The notes: a model not told the origin generated them from the sequence alone. Positions 38,642 through 50,825 are shown, counted from the stretch's first letter. The stretch: 64,000 nucleotides of DNA from Carallia brachiata (GCA_021464245.1 JADCRB010000018.1:620001-684000), one strand, 5' to 3'. Numbers and translations: made by a program.

Positions 38642-40611
38642 GTACGCACCTTCCTTCCTTCCTTTATATATTATTTAAAAAAAAAAATTAGAAAGCATGA
38701 GTGGTGCTTAAGCAGCCTTGTCGGGAGTATTTCGTTTATATCTATGGAGGGTGTTGAGGTGCTGGATGGTTCCGGCAGCTCCAACTCTAGGCTAGGCATT
38801 GGTTTAGCAAAAGCTGAACTTAAGATTTTTGGCTTATCAATATTTGATGCTTACTCGATGATATTTATTTATATATTTATTTATTACTGACGTAGCTCTA
38901 ATACATTTTTGTTTTTACTACTTGATTTGATGATCTTGGGATTTTTTAATCATGGAATTGATAATTGTGCTTGTTTGCATAAGAATTTTATGCTTGTTTC
39001 CATTTTTGGCATATGAGATAGTATGAGGAGAGATTTCAAGTACCAATCAACTAGTTATGTATTTTCTTATAAACAATACTGAATTTTTTTTATAGATACT
39101 AAAAACTCTTGGTCGCAAACCTTAATTTTAATTTGTAAGATAAAGTTGGAGTGTCAAATACTGAACAGCTTTTTCCCTTGAAACTCAGGTTGTTTTGTAA
39201 TTTTTATATCATCACATGATGATGAAAAAAATCCTGATAGTGCATTATGAGCAATTGGCAAAGATATGAAGTGCTATTCAAATAAAATTTTCGCATTCTA
39301 GTTTCGTTCACAATGGATATTGTTTACTTACAGTTTGTGAATCTTATAGAGAAAACAAAATATTTCAGCCTTGGCTGGAAATAATCCCAGATCAAAGTAT
39401 GGTAAGAATTTCTAATTTAATTCAATTAAAATGTAAACAAAATTAACTTAACTTTAAAGGTGAATAATAAAAATTAAGTGGGATATAGTTAAAATAAAAA
39501 ATGATGAAATAAATTTGTGGTATAAGATTATTTATTTATTATAATCTTAAAAAGTAATAACAACGTCATCTCAAAAAGTAAGTATAGCAAGCACATAAGT
39601 TTAGACATAGTCTATGCACAAGGCGCATTACTTCGAAAAATTTGCAGATCACTCCAACCGAAAAAAATATGATAATACACACGCGCGCGCGCGTACACGC
39701 TCGAGGGCGAAGATAATAAAATTTAGAATTCAAATTTTATTAGTTGTTGTTAGAATATTTTGTAGATAAATTATATGTAAATTTTAATATAAATTTTTAA
39801 TAATTTGTAGGTATTTTTTTACCCTGAGATGGAGACATTCTCACTATCCATTGACCTTTTCAATAACAACAAAAAGACAATAAAATTACAAAAATTTTTA
39901 ATTTGACTCGTATTTTTTAATGAGTATAATTTATTATAATTTTATACTATACAATAAATGAAATTTATTCAAAATAAAAAAATAAATTTTGTAGTGTTAA
40001 ATTATAAATAAATTTTATTTACTTAAAAAAATAAAATTACCAAGTCTAGGGACTTAGACTTGAGACGAATTAAAAATTCAAATTCTATATTCAAAACTTT
40101 TGTTTTTCCAGAGTACAAATATTTAGGGTAATACTTGTTAAGAGAAGGACTTGTTATGCTAACATAGATGTGCACTGAGAATCTATGCATACATGTTCGC
40201 TATTAAGATGTGAGAATCTTACTTGACCTTTATTCTCGATATGAGAAAAAGACTTGTTAGAGTTATGCTCCAAAACCATTTTTAAGTTGTGTGAGTATAT
40301 CTAATTTCACAAAAACCTTTTTAGGTATAAAATTATATACATACCGTAATTTAAACTATTAAATCGTAAAAAATATGTTAAATTTTTAAAAAATAAATTA
40401 TTAAATATTATTAAATTAAGTATGTATTTCTTATGTATGTTAACATGTCTTAAGTAGTCTTACGTAACTAATTAATTTGTGCTTGAGCAAGGTACCGGCA
40501 ACATTAAGAAGCCCTTTGAACTGGTCCAAGTCAAGTGGCGAAACGACGAAAGTTATAATATTCAAAAATAGGCCATAAGCGACAGGATACTCTCTCCCCT
40601 ACATTGTGCTT

Positions 40612-41575
40612 GCGAGGGAGGAAAGAGGAACGAGAAAAAAAAAAGTAAAATAATTAGTGTAAATTAGGGTTAATTTTAAAAAAATTATTATTTTTATACT
40701 TTTTAATAAATTTAACATAATTTTTAAAAATTTATAAATAGACCACAAATCAATTATTTTTTAATAAATTTAACACAATTTCTAAAAATTTACAAATCTA
40801 ACACAGTTTAATTATTTTTTAAAAAATTTAGTACGCTGTCAGTTAAAAATAACCAGTTAAAAATAATTGAATCCTTAGTATACACATATGACACGTCTAT
40901 ATTTAAATCTAGTACAATTTAAAATCCTTAAATGTCATATATCTATGTGTGCATACTGAAAGATTCGATTATTTTTAACTAATAGTGTACTGAATTTATT
41001 TAAAAATAATTAAATTTTACTAGATTTGTTAGTTTTTAAAGGTTGTGTTAGATTTATTAAAAAATAATTAAAATGTACTAGATTTGTAAATTTTTAAAAA
41101 TTGTGTTAGATTTATAAAAAAGGTAAAAGTAATGATATTTTTTGATATTGACCTTGTAAATTATTATATTTAAAAAATATTTGAAAAGTATCGAAGATTA
41201 AATTTTTTAATTCTTTTAATTTTCCTTAGTCTACTAAAACTAATCTTTTAAAAAATATGAAGAAAGTTGTTAATTTCTCTATTAAATTTATTAAATAACT
41301 CAATTACTTCTCACATAATTTAAAAGTTATAATTTTACATAAATAAAACATTTAAATAAAATTTATTATGAAAGGTAAAATTAATATTTCAATACATTTT
41401 ATTTTTCTCTCTTTCACTTTTTACACTTTTCTAAATAAAAGAATTTACAATTTTCTTCCATCTCATCACATCTTCTTAAATATAAAAGAGGATAGAAAAT
41501 ATTTCTTTTTTTTGCATGATCCTCTCTCTCACTTTCTTCTCTTCTGAAAATTTTATTCAAATAGAATGTTAATCT
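40612..41575. repeat. Dispersed AT-rich repeat, interrupted copy
   Basis: The flanks of the element at 40667-41154 match one another as two halves of a repeat also present at about 63305-63735 and 63845-64000. Shared features are a purine-rich left end (GAGGAAAGAGG-like), a GTAAATTATTATATTTAAAA word at the insertion point, and a pyrimidine-rich right end (CTTTCTTCTCTTC then AATTTTATTCAAAT or a variant). There is no coding capacity. The class is not determined. Confidence 0.55.
40667..41154. mobile_element. 488-bp foldback MITE with 9-bp target duplication, copy 1
   Basis: Identical 9-mers TGTAAATTA flank it at 40658-40666 and 41155-41163. The ends are inverted: the left starts GGGTTAATTTTAAAAAAATT, and the reverse complement of the right starts AGGTCAATATCAAAAAATAT. 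The whole element folds back on itself, with internal units of about 60 bases repeated in each arm (AATAAATTTAACA..., then AACACAGTTTAATTA). It has no open frame. A 9-bp duplication with long inverted arms fits Mutator-like (MULE) non-autonomous elements. Copy 2 at 52146-52634 is 489 bp. Confidence 0.75.
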
Positions 41576-42454
41576 TAGTCTATCAAAATTTACACTTTCA
41601 CGTTAACTAACCTAGACCCCACTCAAACTGATAATTTTATTAGTAATTCAGTATTTTTTTTCTATATTAATCTGGAAATGAGTCCAATAGCATTACTTTT
41701 CATATCAAAAAATATGTATTTTGTGCATTGATTGATTTAAAATTTATTAACATTAACACTAAACGTGAGTGAGGTTGACTCAAATTTAAAAATATTTGAA
41801 TTGAAAGTTTTTTTTGTAAGAAGATTGAATGAGGATATTAACGAATAAATTTCAATTTTGATATATCAATATAATAACTTATATATTGCTGATTGATATT
41901 TTTTTGGTTGTTTTTTTTTATAAAAAAAAAAAGGGCCTAGATCCGGGTGCTTTTCTTACGTTATTAATATACTAATCATGATCATCCCTTACTAGCAACA
42001 GACGCCAACACTACAAGATCCGCTTCAAAAACGAAGAGACCCCAAAAATAAAATCTGTTAGGCCAGTTTGTTTACGTATTCCGCCCGCCATTCCTTTGTA
42101 TATTCTAAGATTTTTCCAAGATTTTTCTATTCAATGGCCGCAGTGGAAGTCATAGTCAAACCTCCAATCCTCTTCTTTGTGAAAGTATTTTCCTTTCCAA
42201 TATCATGACATTTCCTGTCAAAAATGAAATTCATATTCGTTCCATTCACACACCCACGAATTGACTAATCCGAACACGATATTTTGCAGCCTTCCTTCTG
42301 CCTTTCCCATCTCTTTCAATTCCGTAGCAGTAGAGAAAAGTCATCAACTCAAGTCGTCCCTAAATAATATATTATTCTGCTATCAAACGCCATCTCTTAC
42401 CAATTCCCCTGCCCCGGCCCAAGCCCCCAAGCCCCCAACCCTCCAAACCAAAAA

Positions 42455-43283
42455 ATGCTTCCCCATCTCTTCTTTATCTTGATCCTTCTCCCAGCATATT
42501 ACTGTGAATATGATGATCCAGACTACACAGAATGCCAAAAGCCTTACGATTGTGGACGCTTGGTCAACCTTTCCTATCCTTTCTGGGGGGATAACAGGCC
42601 TGAATTCTGCGGCCACCGAGGGTTCAGGCTCACTCACTGCCAAGACCAACAAGGTCCTATTATAACCAGTCGTGAACAAGATTTCCGGGTGATTCGCGTG
42701 AACACATCTCTGAACATGATGACCATTGCCAGAAGGGACTTGTACGATGGTGTCTGTCCTGTAATTCTCAACAACATAGCTTTCAACGAAACACTCTTCC
42801 GATTTGTCCCAAACCTTGTGAACCTGAGCTTGGTTTACAATTGTACTAAATCCCCTTTTAAAACAACCACGGTACTCAATTCTTCATGCGTCATAGACGG
42901 TGAACAGGACCACGTATTCTATGGAAGGGATGAGCTCTGGAAGCAAAATCTCCCGGACATCGGCGAGCTGTGTGACAGAGTGGAAGTGCCTGTTCTGTTA
43001 GATGTGCAGGCTCTTGAGGAAATTATTAAGCGGGATGCTACAGCTGGAGATAAATTGGAGGAAGTAAGGCAACTTTTTAAAAAAGGGTTCAACGTATCTT
43101 TTAACTATGACGACGATATTCCCATCTGCAAGCCGTGTAAGGATACGGGTGGGATTTGTGGCTTCAACTCGACTACCCTCGGTTTCGATTGCTCTTGCCC
43201 TGGCGGTCACAATTTTGGCCTCCGGTGCCAAGAACTCCCAGCCCCAGTCTCAGTCCCAGTCCCAGTCCCAGTTCCTGTCCTAG
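42455..43283 (+). CDS. LRK10L-type ectodomain, exon B
   Basis: Starts MLPHLFFILILLPAYYCEYD (signal peptide), then a GUB_WAK-type module (CQKPYDCGRLVNLSYPFWG, then FCGHRGFRLTHC) and a WAK-associated module ending ICKPCKDTGGICGF then FDCSCPGG. The coding part is 276 codons plus one base to CTAG|GTGGGT, a phase 1 donor matching the acceptor at 47791. The last 17 codons before the donor form a Val-Pro repeat (PVSVPVPVPVPV) encoded by a CCAGTC-type minisatellite, a likely rigid spacer just outside the membrane. Without splicing the frame stops at 43336 (293 residues). Paired first exons upstream of one kinase are known for the Arabidopsis locus At1g18390 (LRK10L1.1 and 1.2, from memory), so B and C probably correspond to that arrangement. 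Confidence 0.8.
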
Positions 43284-45882
43284 GTGGGTATGCATTTTCC
43301 GAGCTCTTGATTGATCAATTGCTTGCACTCCACTGATGAATGTGTTTCCAGTTTGACGTCTGTTTCTTGTCCTTAGCTTGTCCTAGTGGTCATGTTTTCA
43401 TGATTACTGAAAGAAAAAGAAAAATTAAATAATAATATTTAAATAATAATAAAATAATATTTATCATTTAATAATTAAAATTTAAAAATAAAAAATAAAC
43501 TATATTATATTATACAATTAATTTTTTACTATTTAAAATTAAACGGTATAATCAAGCTTTTATAAAATAATAATATACAGTGGAACCCGGCTATTTTCCC
43601 ACAAAAAGTAGAGTCCTTACGTGGTGTCCGGATTAAGACCCCCAGCCATGTTATTTGCCTTTTATATATATATATATATTCTATTTTTATATTGAAAAAT
43701 AGATGAATTCGAAAATCATACAAATATAGATTCGGTGCCAATTGTAGATGACAGATTTGGCATAAGAGTTCGGCCTTGCATAAGAAAGCTGAGACGCATG
43801 ATTGATTAGAATACCGAGCCAAATTTTACCCATTCCATCCCTTCTCCCCCCTTTCCTGCAAAAATGAGTTCATTGAAAGCTCCCAAGCCCACAGGATCAT
43901 TGGGCTTTTTTAGTGGGTTGCTTCGCACATGAAGGGGAAACGAGCACGCCCATTGATTTAAAAGTTCAACCAAAACTTTGACCAAAAAAAAAAATTTCAA
44001 CCAAAACAATCTACCAAAAAAAAAGTTCAACCAAAACATACCTTGAGGGATGAAGTCGGGTTTTGACCCCATGTCTTTTAATTCCTTTTTTACTTAGTTA
44101 TAATGTGAATTTTAACCCTACTTTAAGATTTTAAAAAAAAAATTGCTAGTTCAATTAAGGAAACACCCACTCTTGGCCTTGATGTTATATTCATGTTCAC
44201 TAAAAGAGTGACCTTTTAAGGTCAAGGGTTCAGGTATTGGCGATGCATTGCTTCTACTATTGCTACTACTCTAGTACAATTAAGGGAAAAGGTGATGGAA
44301 AAATGCGCAAAATGTAGAATTTTGCTGTAATCTATCTTTGCCTGAAACAGAGGCTGCCAGAGGAATTTAAACTTCAAGCTTGATGTCATGGTAAATAGAA
44401 AGAAATTATAGAACATAATATTCGTGCTTTCTTATTTATTTGTTTATAATTCCTTGTTTATAATGTTATTATCCTCACAACAGAATAGACGACACCATTG
44501 ACAATTCGTCGGTAGATGCATATGTAAATGCTGGTGACCTTGACTATTTATCTCTTTATAATCCCATTTTTACTTTCAACCCGTCAATTGTCAATGTTCA
44601 CCACGGAAGGTGCCTGGAATGCATCTCTGTTTTAATACGATTATAGCTTATTATAAGCCTTTCCTTTCCATCTCCTCCATTATTTGTAGGCAATAAAGAT
44701 ATCCTTCTTATCTACTCTTTTTATCTTAGTAGGAGTGATCTCAGTCTTATAAAAATAAGAATGATGAGACACTAGTAGAGTTCTGAACTCTAACAGTGAG
44801 CAAAAAGCACATTGTCTCTTGCCATCCAACCAAACCTAAATTCTGATTTGACTATTTTTGTGTTGTTCTTTGAATGGGCGAGCCCAAACTTCATTTACTT
44901 GGGTGGGTCTTTCAAATTTGGGCTGGTGGCATTGCCGTATTGAGGTCATTTGACGTGTACCATTTGTGGTTAGGTAATTATCTCGCCCACGTTCTCTCCA
45001 TCAAATTGGTTTTTGTCCACGACAGACCAAGTTCAGCCCAATCTTTTCATTTTTTTTTTTTTATATGTGTGTTGCTAATTAAGTTTTTGTCTCAATTGTT
45101 TTTTTTTCCCCTTATTTTATGGTTTTGCACTTTTTATTGTTCATGGACCTCCCACAGTAGTTGCTTTTTTCTCTGTCGTGGAAAATCTTTTTCTTACACC
45201 CTATAATGGAATGCTCTACCCATTGTTAAGCTGATCTAAACTGGCCTGGGTTTTGCCTAAATTTTCTTGTTTCTCTTTGACTTGAAACTTCAATATTTAG
45301 AAGAGTTGTGAATGTCAATATATACACCCCGGCCATTAATTTTTCTCTAAGAAATTGCTAAAACTTTGTCATTTTCCTTCGCGCCAAAAATTTCCATAGC
45401 ATAAAGCTCTCCTTTTGACTTAGTCAAATTTTCTTTAAAAAAAAAAAAAAGAAAAAAAAGCCCTTTTGACGTTAGGCAGTTGGCCTATCGCGTTTGTTTG
45501 TTCAAAAAAAGTCTCCACTGTCTTTGTTTCACGCACGCCATCATTGGGTCCTACTCCCGCCCACCTCCTAAGCTGGTTTTAAGGGAAGATAGCGAATAAT
45601 ACATTTTATGCTTTTTTTAAAAAAATATTTTTGGAGTACAAAAATTTATTGTTTTCTTTGAAGCCTTGGAGTTGGACCAAATTGTGTTTGTCCTTTTCTC
45701 CCGCACCATAGTTGAAATCTTTGGTGAACTAATCTTACATCAAATCAAAGACACTCTGGCTTGCTAATTCAAAGCCTCAAAAGCCAAAGTACCCACCAAA
45801 CTCCAAAGACTTTTCCTTCAATTGCCATCCTTCCATATTCCCATCTTTCTTCTCCTCACCTCCAAAACTCTTCCACTCCAAA
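43284..45882. other. Spacer between ectodomain exons B and C
   Basis: AT-rich sequence with a (TA)n run near 43664-43679 and poly-T/poly-A runs near 45049-45062 and 45437-45459. I see no coding exon. It would be intron for a B-initiated transcript and promoter for a C-initiated one. Confidence 0.5.
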
Positions 45883-48800
45883 ATGGATCCCCAAATCTTC
45901 TTCACCCGCAAAACCCATCTCCAAAATTTCATCTTTCTCATCCTTTTCACCACCTTAGCCTACCAATCCCTGTCCCTGGACTCAAAGTTCCAGGCTTGTG
46001 AACCAAGATCCTGTGGCAATAATGGCCCCAACATAAGCTACCCTTTTCGCCTGCCCGATCAAGAAACCTATTGCGGCTACCCGAACTTCGATGTCACTTG
46101 CCAGGACGACAACACCGTACTCAGCATCTCCAATGATCGGTACATCATTAAAGACATATTTCCCGGAAACCATTCTTTTCTGGTGGCTAACGCAGTGGCC
46201 TACAACAACTCATGTCCAGCTCCTCTGAACAACGTTAGCCTTGGTCTAACCCCATTTAACCTTGTCCCTGGCTACCTTAATCTCTCCTTCTTCTACGGCT
46301 GTAAGTCAAGTCCCCCAGGTTACGCGTATCCTATAACTTGTGGTGGGCATACTAATGCTACTTCCTTTTCTTTTGCTTCTTTTTACATCGAGGATGCGGA
46401 ATTGGATTCATGCTTCCACCTTGTTAATGCTCCTGTCTATAATACTGGGGTTGATTTTGACCTGTTTACTCTAAATTATACTGAGATTTTGAAATGGGGG
46501 TTCATGGTAAATTGGACTGCACCAAATTGCAGCACTTGTGCGAGCAGCGGTGGGAGATGTGGTTTTGAGAATAGCGAGTTCGTTTGTTTTTGTCCTGAGG
46601 GGCAAAGTGGCGACTCCTGTGCTAATGGTAAATATAAGACTAATTTATTATATATTATTTTACTTTATACTATAAACTAAAGGCATATTCGAATTCGGAT
46701 TGATTTGTTCTCTTCCCTGTTTCCCTCTTCCCTCGCCACCCTTAGCTAGAAAAAAAACCAAAAAGCCTGTACTTCTTATTGCTGCTTTTTCTTATATAAC
46801 TGCATAATGTAGTCAATGTGTGAGATTAATATTTTAACGAGTCTGTCATGGGGTAGGCTATTTTTTTACCACATGGTGAGGTTACAAAGTAGTTGAAAAA
46901 AGTAGTTGAAGTTTAGTTCGCTTGCTGGCATCATTAGAGCTGTCACTGGCCCGGATCAATCCACCAACCCCCCTAACCCCCACTGTCTTTCCTTTATTAT
47001 TATAATTTTTTTAATTGGATGTTTCTTTCTTTTTTAAATCGTAAGGTGTCTAAAGATATAATTTTTGTTTACTTGAACATTTCAAGAATTGAACGCATGT
47101 GATGACTTCTGGGTATCTGTTGCTCAAAAATATCAAATACTGGATGTTTATGTGTGCCTGTTCCATGGTAGCTTTTTCTTTTCAATGCTTCCAGCAATAA
47201 TGATGCTTGTACCTTGTTGATGCAGTCGTGCAACTGTTGTTGAATCTCATGATGAATTCAATTCAATTATCGAACGTTCTTGAATGTTGTCCAATTTTGC
47301 ACACCGACATTCTAGTCTGAGAAGTGCTTAACCCACAAATTTTCTCCACGTTCTCACTAGGCAGCAATCTTGTGCAACCTAGGTGGAGAACCCTGTGTAA
47401 AATAAGTGCCAAAGATCAACGTATGATCATTAAAATATCATACTCAATTCAAGTCCTAAGTATTTGCTTCACTTGGTTGTTTACTTGGCTCTGCAGTCAA
47501 CTGAAGGTCTAAGTTATTGGTCTTCCTTTTCTAGCAGTGTTCTAGTGTTTTGTGCATCTTTCTGTTTGGTGACTTTGTTCCCGCTATTTTTGTGGATCTG
47601 TGGCTTGTCTGGACAATGTAAGGCTGCATGATCATTTGTGCAGAAGTCTAGGTGTTCTGACACATTTGCGGAATATCTAGCAGACAATAGAGTGTAGATT
47701 TTGGCTGGTTTCTTTGTGTATAAAGCTGTTCCAACGTATGTGTGAAATAAACATTTTAACACCTCGTTTCCTGGTTGTGTTCTGTTACAGGCAATGATCC
47801 AAGGGTGGGACTGAAGATTGGCATAGGTAATGCTTTGTATCAGTCCTCTTCTGTGTTTCATCTTTCTATGCAGTATGCCATTTCCATTCATTTTTAATAT
47901 GGTACCACAAATGTCATTGAGAATGGTTATCATTCTGTACCTTCTTCTCCCAGGTGTTGGAGCAGCTGTTGGAGGCGGTTTAATAATGTGCGTAATATTC
48001 TATATCTATCAGCGTCGCAAGAAGAGGAGATATGCTCCCTCTTCCCTTGTCTCCCGGAGCATCACATCAGATCTCTCTTCTAAGGCAGATTTTGAGAAGG
48101 GAGGGAATTACCTTGGAATCCCTATCTTCTCCTATGCTGAACTTGAAGAGGCTACTAATAATTTTGATCAGTCTAAAGAGCTTGGAGATGGAGGTTTTGG
48201 CACGGTATATTATGGTAAGGGCAGAGGATCATTATTACTGGCCTTATTCATTAGAAGAGCAATTTATTAAAAGTTTTTTGCACTACATATTTTATTCTTC
48301 ATCAGGCAAACTACGAGATGGACGTGTAGTTGCTGTCAAGAGACTATATGAGAATAATTACAAGAGAGTTGAGCAATTCATGAATGAGGTTGAAATCCTA
48401 ACACGCTTGCGGCATCGACATCTTGTCTCACTTTATGGTTGTACTTCTCGCCATAGCCGTGAACTTTTGCTAGTGTATGAATACATTCCCAATGGGACGG
48501 TCGCTGATCATCTCCATGGCGAAAAAGCAAGGCCAGGTGCACTTCCTTGGACCACTCGAATGAACATTGCTGTCGAGACTGCAAGTGCATTAGCATATCT
48601 CCATGCTTCTGATATCATCCACCGTGACGTGAAAACCTACAATATTCTCCTTGACAACCATTTTTGTGTGAAAGTAGCAGATTTTGGTCTTTCTCGTCTC
48701 TTCCCAACAGATGTCACCCATGTTTCGACTGCTCCACAAGGAACTCCTGGTTATGTTGATCCAGATTACCATCAATGCTACCAGCTGACTAGTAAGAGTG

Positions 48801-49234
48801 ATGTCTATAGCTTTGGAGTGGTCTTGATTGAGCTTATATCTTCAATGCCTGCTGTTGATATCACTAGGCACAGGCATGAGATCAATTTGGCTAACATGGC
48901 AATCAATAAGATCCAAAGCCAGGCGTTGCATGAACTTGTAGACCCAAACCTTGGATATGAGTCAGACTATACAACAAGAAAAATGATAGCTGCAGTGGCA
49001 GAATTGGCATTTCAATGTCTGCAAAGTGAAAAAGAATTAAGACCAACAATGGAAGAGGTGTTGGGGATTCTAGAGGCAATACGAAGATGTGGCTACAGTT
49101 CAGAAATGGCAAAGAAGATGGATGACCCATCAGACGATATTGGCTTGTTAAAGAATGGCCTTGTGCCACCTTCTCCGGATACTGTCACTATAAAATGGAT
49201 TAGCCTTTCTTCAACACCTAATGCCAGCAGCTGA
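45883..49234 (+). CDS. LRK10L-type receptor-like serine/threonine kinase (exon C plus kinase cassette)
   Basis: Four exons: 45883-46627, 47791-47826, 47954-48214 and 48306-49234. All are GT-AG and in phase, giving 656 residues. Exon C encodes a signal peptide, a GUB_WAK-type module (CEPRSCGNNGPNISYPFRLP) and a WAK-associated module (NCSTCASSGGRCGF then CFCPEG). Exon 2 is a 12-residue linker. Exon 3 opens with a membrane helix (VGAAVGGGLIMCVIFYIY, about 262-279), a basic stop (RRKKRR) and the glycine loop LGDGGFGTVYYG (about 337-348). Exon 4 carries the remaining kinase: VAVK (Lys about 359), HRDVKTYN (about 453-460), ADFG (about 472-475) and GTPGYVDPDY. All catalytic residues are present, so it should be active. 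It is a plasma-membrane receptor of the LRK10-like class, linked in other plants to ABA, drought and pathogen responses. Confidence 0.92.
47791..49234 (+). other. Shared membrane-plus-kinase cassette (exons 2-4)
   Basis: These three exons begin in phase 1 after a TTACAG acceptor. They are the only kinase-coding exons in the window and lie downstream of three phase 1 ectodomain exons. This geometry allows any of the three upstream exons to be joined without a frame change. Confidence 0.7.
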
Positions 49235-50243
49235 ATCTTCTTGTTTTGCTGGTTTCCTGAGCAGATATCAATGAGAATGCTAATGAGTATATGGAAAGAA
49301 GTTGATGATTATCTTGTATTTCTTCTTAAGTTTTTTTTTATGGGATGTACATAAATTGTAGGAGCTTCCATTGGCTTACAAGATGGGCGCTTTGGGCTAG
49401 AATTTTTTGATTTATCTGCGCCTTTCTACCAACCAATGCGTAACCTAGTTTGATAACCGATATTTCATTCATTATGTTGAATGAACCTTGGAAATAAATG
49501 TGTTGTAATATCAGATTGCATGTCATTGCTGCAAATTGCGATGTAGCTTGCACGTGTTGCTGGATATTCGGAATGGAACAGGTGCTCAATAAAAGAAAAG
49601 CTCGGCAGCAAAATATATTAGAGCAGCTGCTAGAACTTGAATGCCTTTCTTTAAGATGATCTTGCTTTGTAATAGAAGTGCACAAACATTCCAGCTTGAT
49701 GACAACAATAAAATGAAAAAATCAACTATCGATATTGCAGATTGCGAAAGTATTCCTTTAAATGCAAAGCGAATACCGTTACAACACAATAGTGGTCTCT
49801 GTATCAGCATAATTCTAACGGAAAGTTGTTTTTAAGAAGAAAGATGCATTCCAAATGCTCATCCAATTAGTTGTTTGGGATAGCCAAATTGACTTGGATG
49901 CATACTAAAATAAGCCAATCCAGTAACTGCATTTCGTTACACCCATGACCCACAGAAAGCAAACATTCATATAATCATATGGGCTCGCGGCTGTAGTATG
50001 CTTTTAGCTGGATACTTGTACCGAATCAATAAAATATTGTTGTTTTTAACAAAACTAAAACCTAAATTGAAATAGATGTTACTTGAAACCGTAAAGAGTA
50101 GATATTATATAAAATTTCTTACAAGTAAAATTTTTCTTTCGAAATTTTTTTTCTAAAATAATAAAAAACAATATTATATTCTCAATATACACACTATGTA
50201 TACGTAAAATTTCTGTAATTATATGTACGAGTGAGCGTAAGAT
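49235..50243. other. Intergenic region, 3' flank of kinase and LTP promoter
   Basis: No supported gene. The last 200 bases contain a member of the dispersed AT-rich repeat (about 50040-50230), which lies immediately upstream of the lipid-transfer gene's TATA box. Confidence 0.5.
50040..50230. repeat. Dispersed AT-rich repeat, member C
   Basis: This shares GATGTTACTT, a TATATAAAATTTCTTACAA-type word and a TTTTTCTTTCGAAA-type word, in order, with the sequences near 12265, 61100 and (reversed) 56395. It ends about 14 bases before the TATA box at 50244, so it forms part of the promoter. Confidence 0.35.
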
Positions 50244-50251
50244 TATATATA
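50244..50251 (+). promoter_or_regulatory. TATA box of lipid-transfer gene 1
   Basis: TATATATA lies 107 bases upstream of the ATG at 50351, the same spacing as in the other lipid-transfer genes of the window. Confidence 0.5.
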
Positions 50252-50350
50252 CACAACCCATTTCAGCCTTCAATTAAGTTCAACACACATACAATCTCCA
50301 TTTATTTGGCTTTGGCATCACTTAATAAGACAATTAAAAAAACAAAAAAA

Positions 50351-50825
50351 ATGAAGAGGGCTATGATATCAATGCTGCTAGTCATGATCGCTACGATCCA
50401 GCTCACGGTGAAGCCAGGGCTTGCTGCTATCACCTGCAGCCAAGTGGACAGCTCTTTGGCCTCTTGCATGCCGTACCTGACTGCTGGGGGTACTCCAGCT
50501 GCTGATTGCTGTAATGGGGTTAAAAGCCTCACGTCAAATACTCCTACAACCGCTGACCGGCGGGCGGCTTGCAACTGTGTCAAGGCAGCAGCCGCTCGCT
50601 ACCCTGTTATAAAGGAAGACGCAGCCTCTTCTCTCCCTGCAAAATGTGGCGTGGAAATGAGCATACCAATCTCTATGAACACTAACTGCAACAAGTGAGC
50701 CTTTTCGCTTGCTCTTCTTAATTCCTTCTTCTACTCAATTAAACTAGAATTAACAATCATAACTAACTGCTCGATTTTTTTTTTTTTTTTAATAATTCTA
50801 CTCAGCATTGAGTAAGAGCTGCATG
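50351..50825 (+). CDS. Type 1 non-specific lipid-transfer protein, copy 1
   Basis: Two exons, 50351-50694 and 50816-50825, give 117 residues. The signal peptide covers about residues 1-25 (MKRAMISMLLVMIATIQLTV...). The mature part has eight cysteines spaced C-x9-C-x13-CC-x19-C-x1-C-x22-C-x13-C, the type 1 pattern, with the CNC motif. The frame would stop at 50698 if unspliced. The preferred model splices at ACAA|GTGAGC to CTCAG|CATTGAGTAA, ending in CNNIE. The 10-base last exon matches the equivalent intron in the two other copies. The protein is secreted, binds fatty acyl chains or phospholipids and usually acts in cuticle building or defence. ATG 50351 is chosen because the longer frame upstream has no signal peptide. 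AATAAA lies at 50845. Confidence 0.9.

Larger units (their letters stand above)
38642..42454. other. Spacer between ectodomain exons A and B
   Basis: AT-rich, with no further coding exon seen. It holds an alternating purine-pyrimidine stretch at 39675-39700 and a nested pair of repeats at about 40612-41575 (listed separately). If exon A splices to the kinase cassette, all of this is intron. Confidence 0.55.

Noticed and set aside
38540..38890. 116-codon plus-strand frame overlapping the end of ectodomain exon A
   Set aside because: It is in another frame of a region with a clear ectodomain reading and has no recognisable domain.
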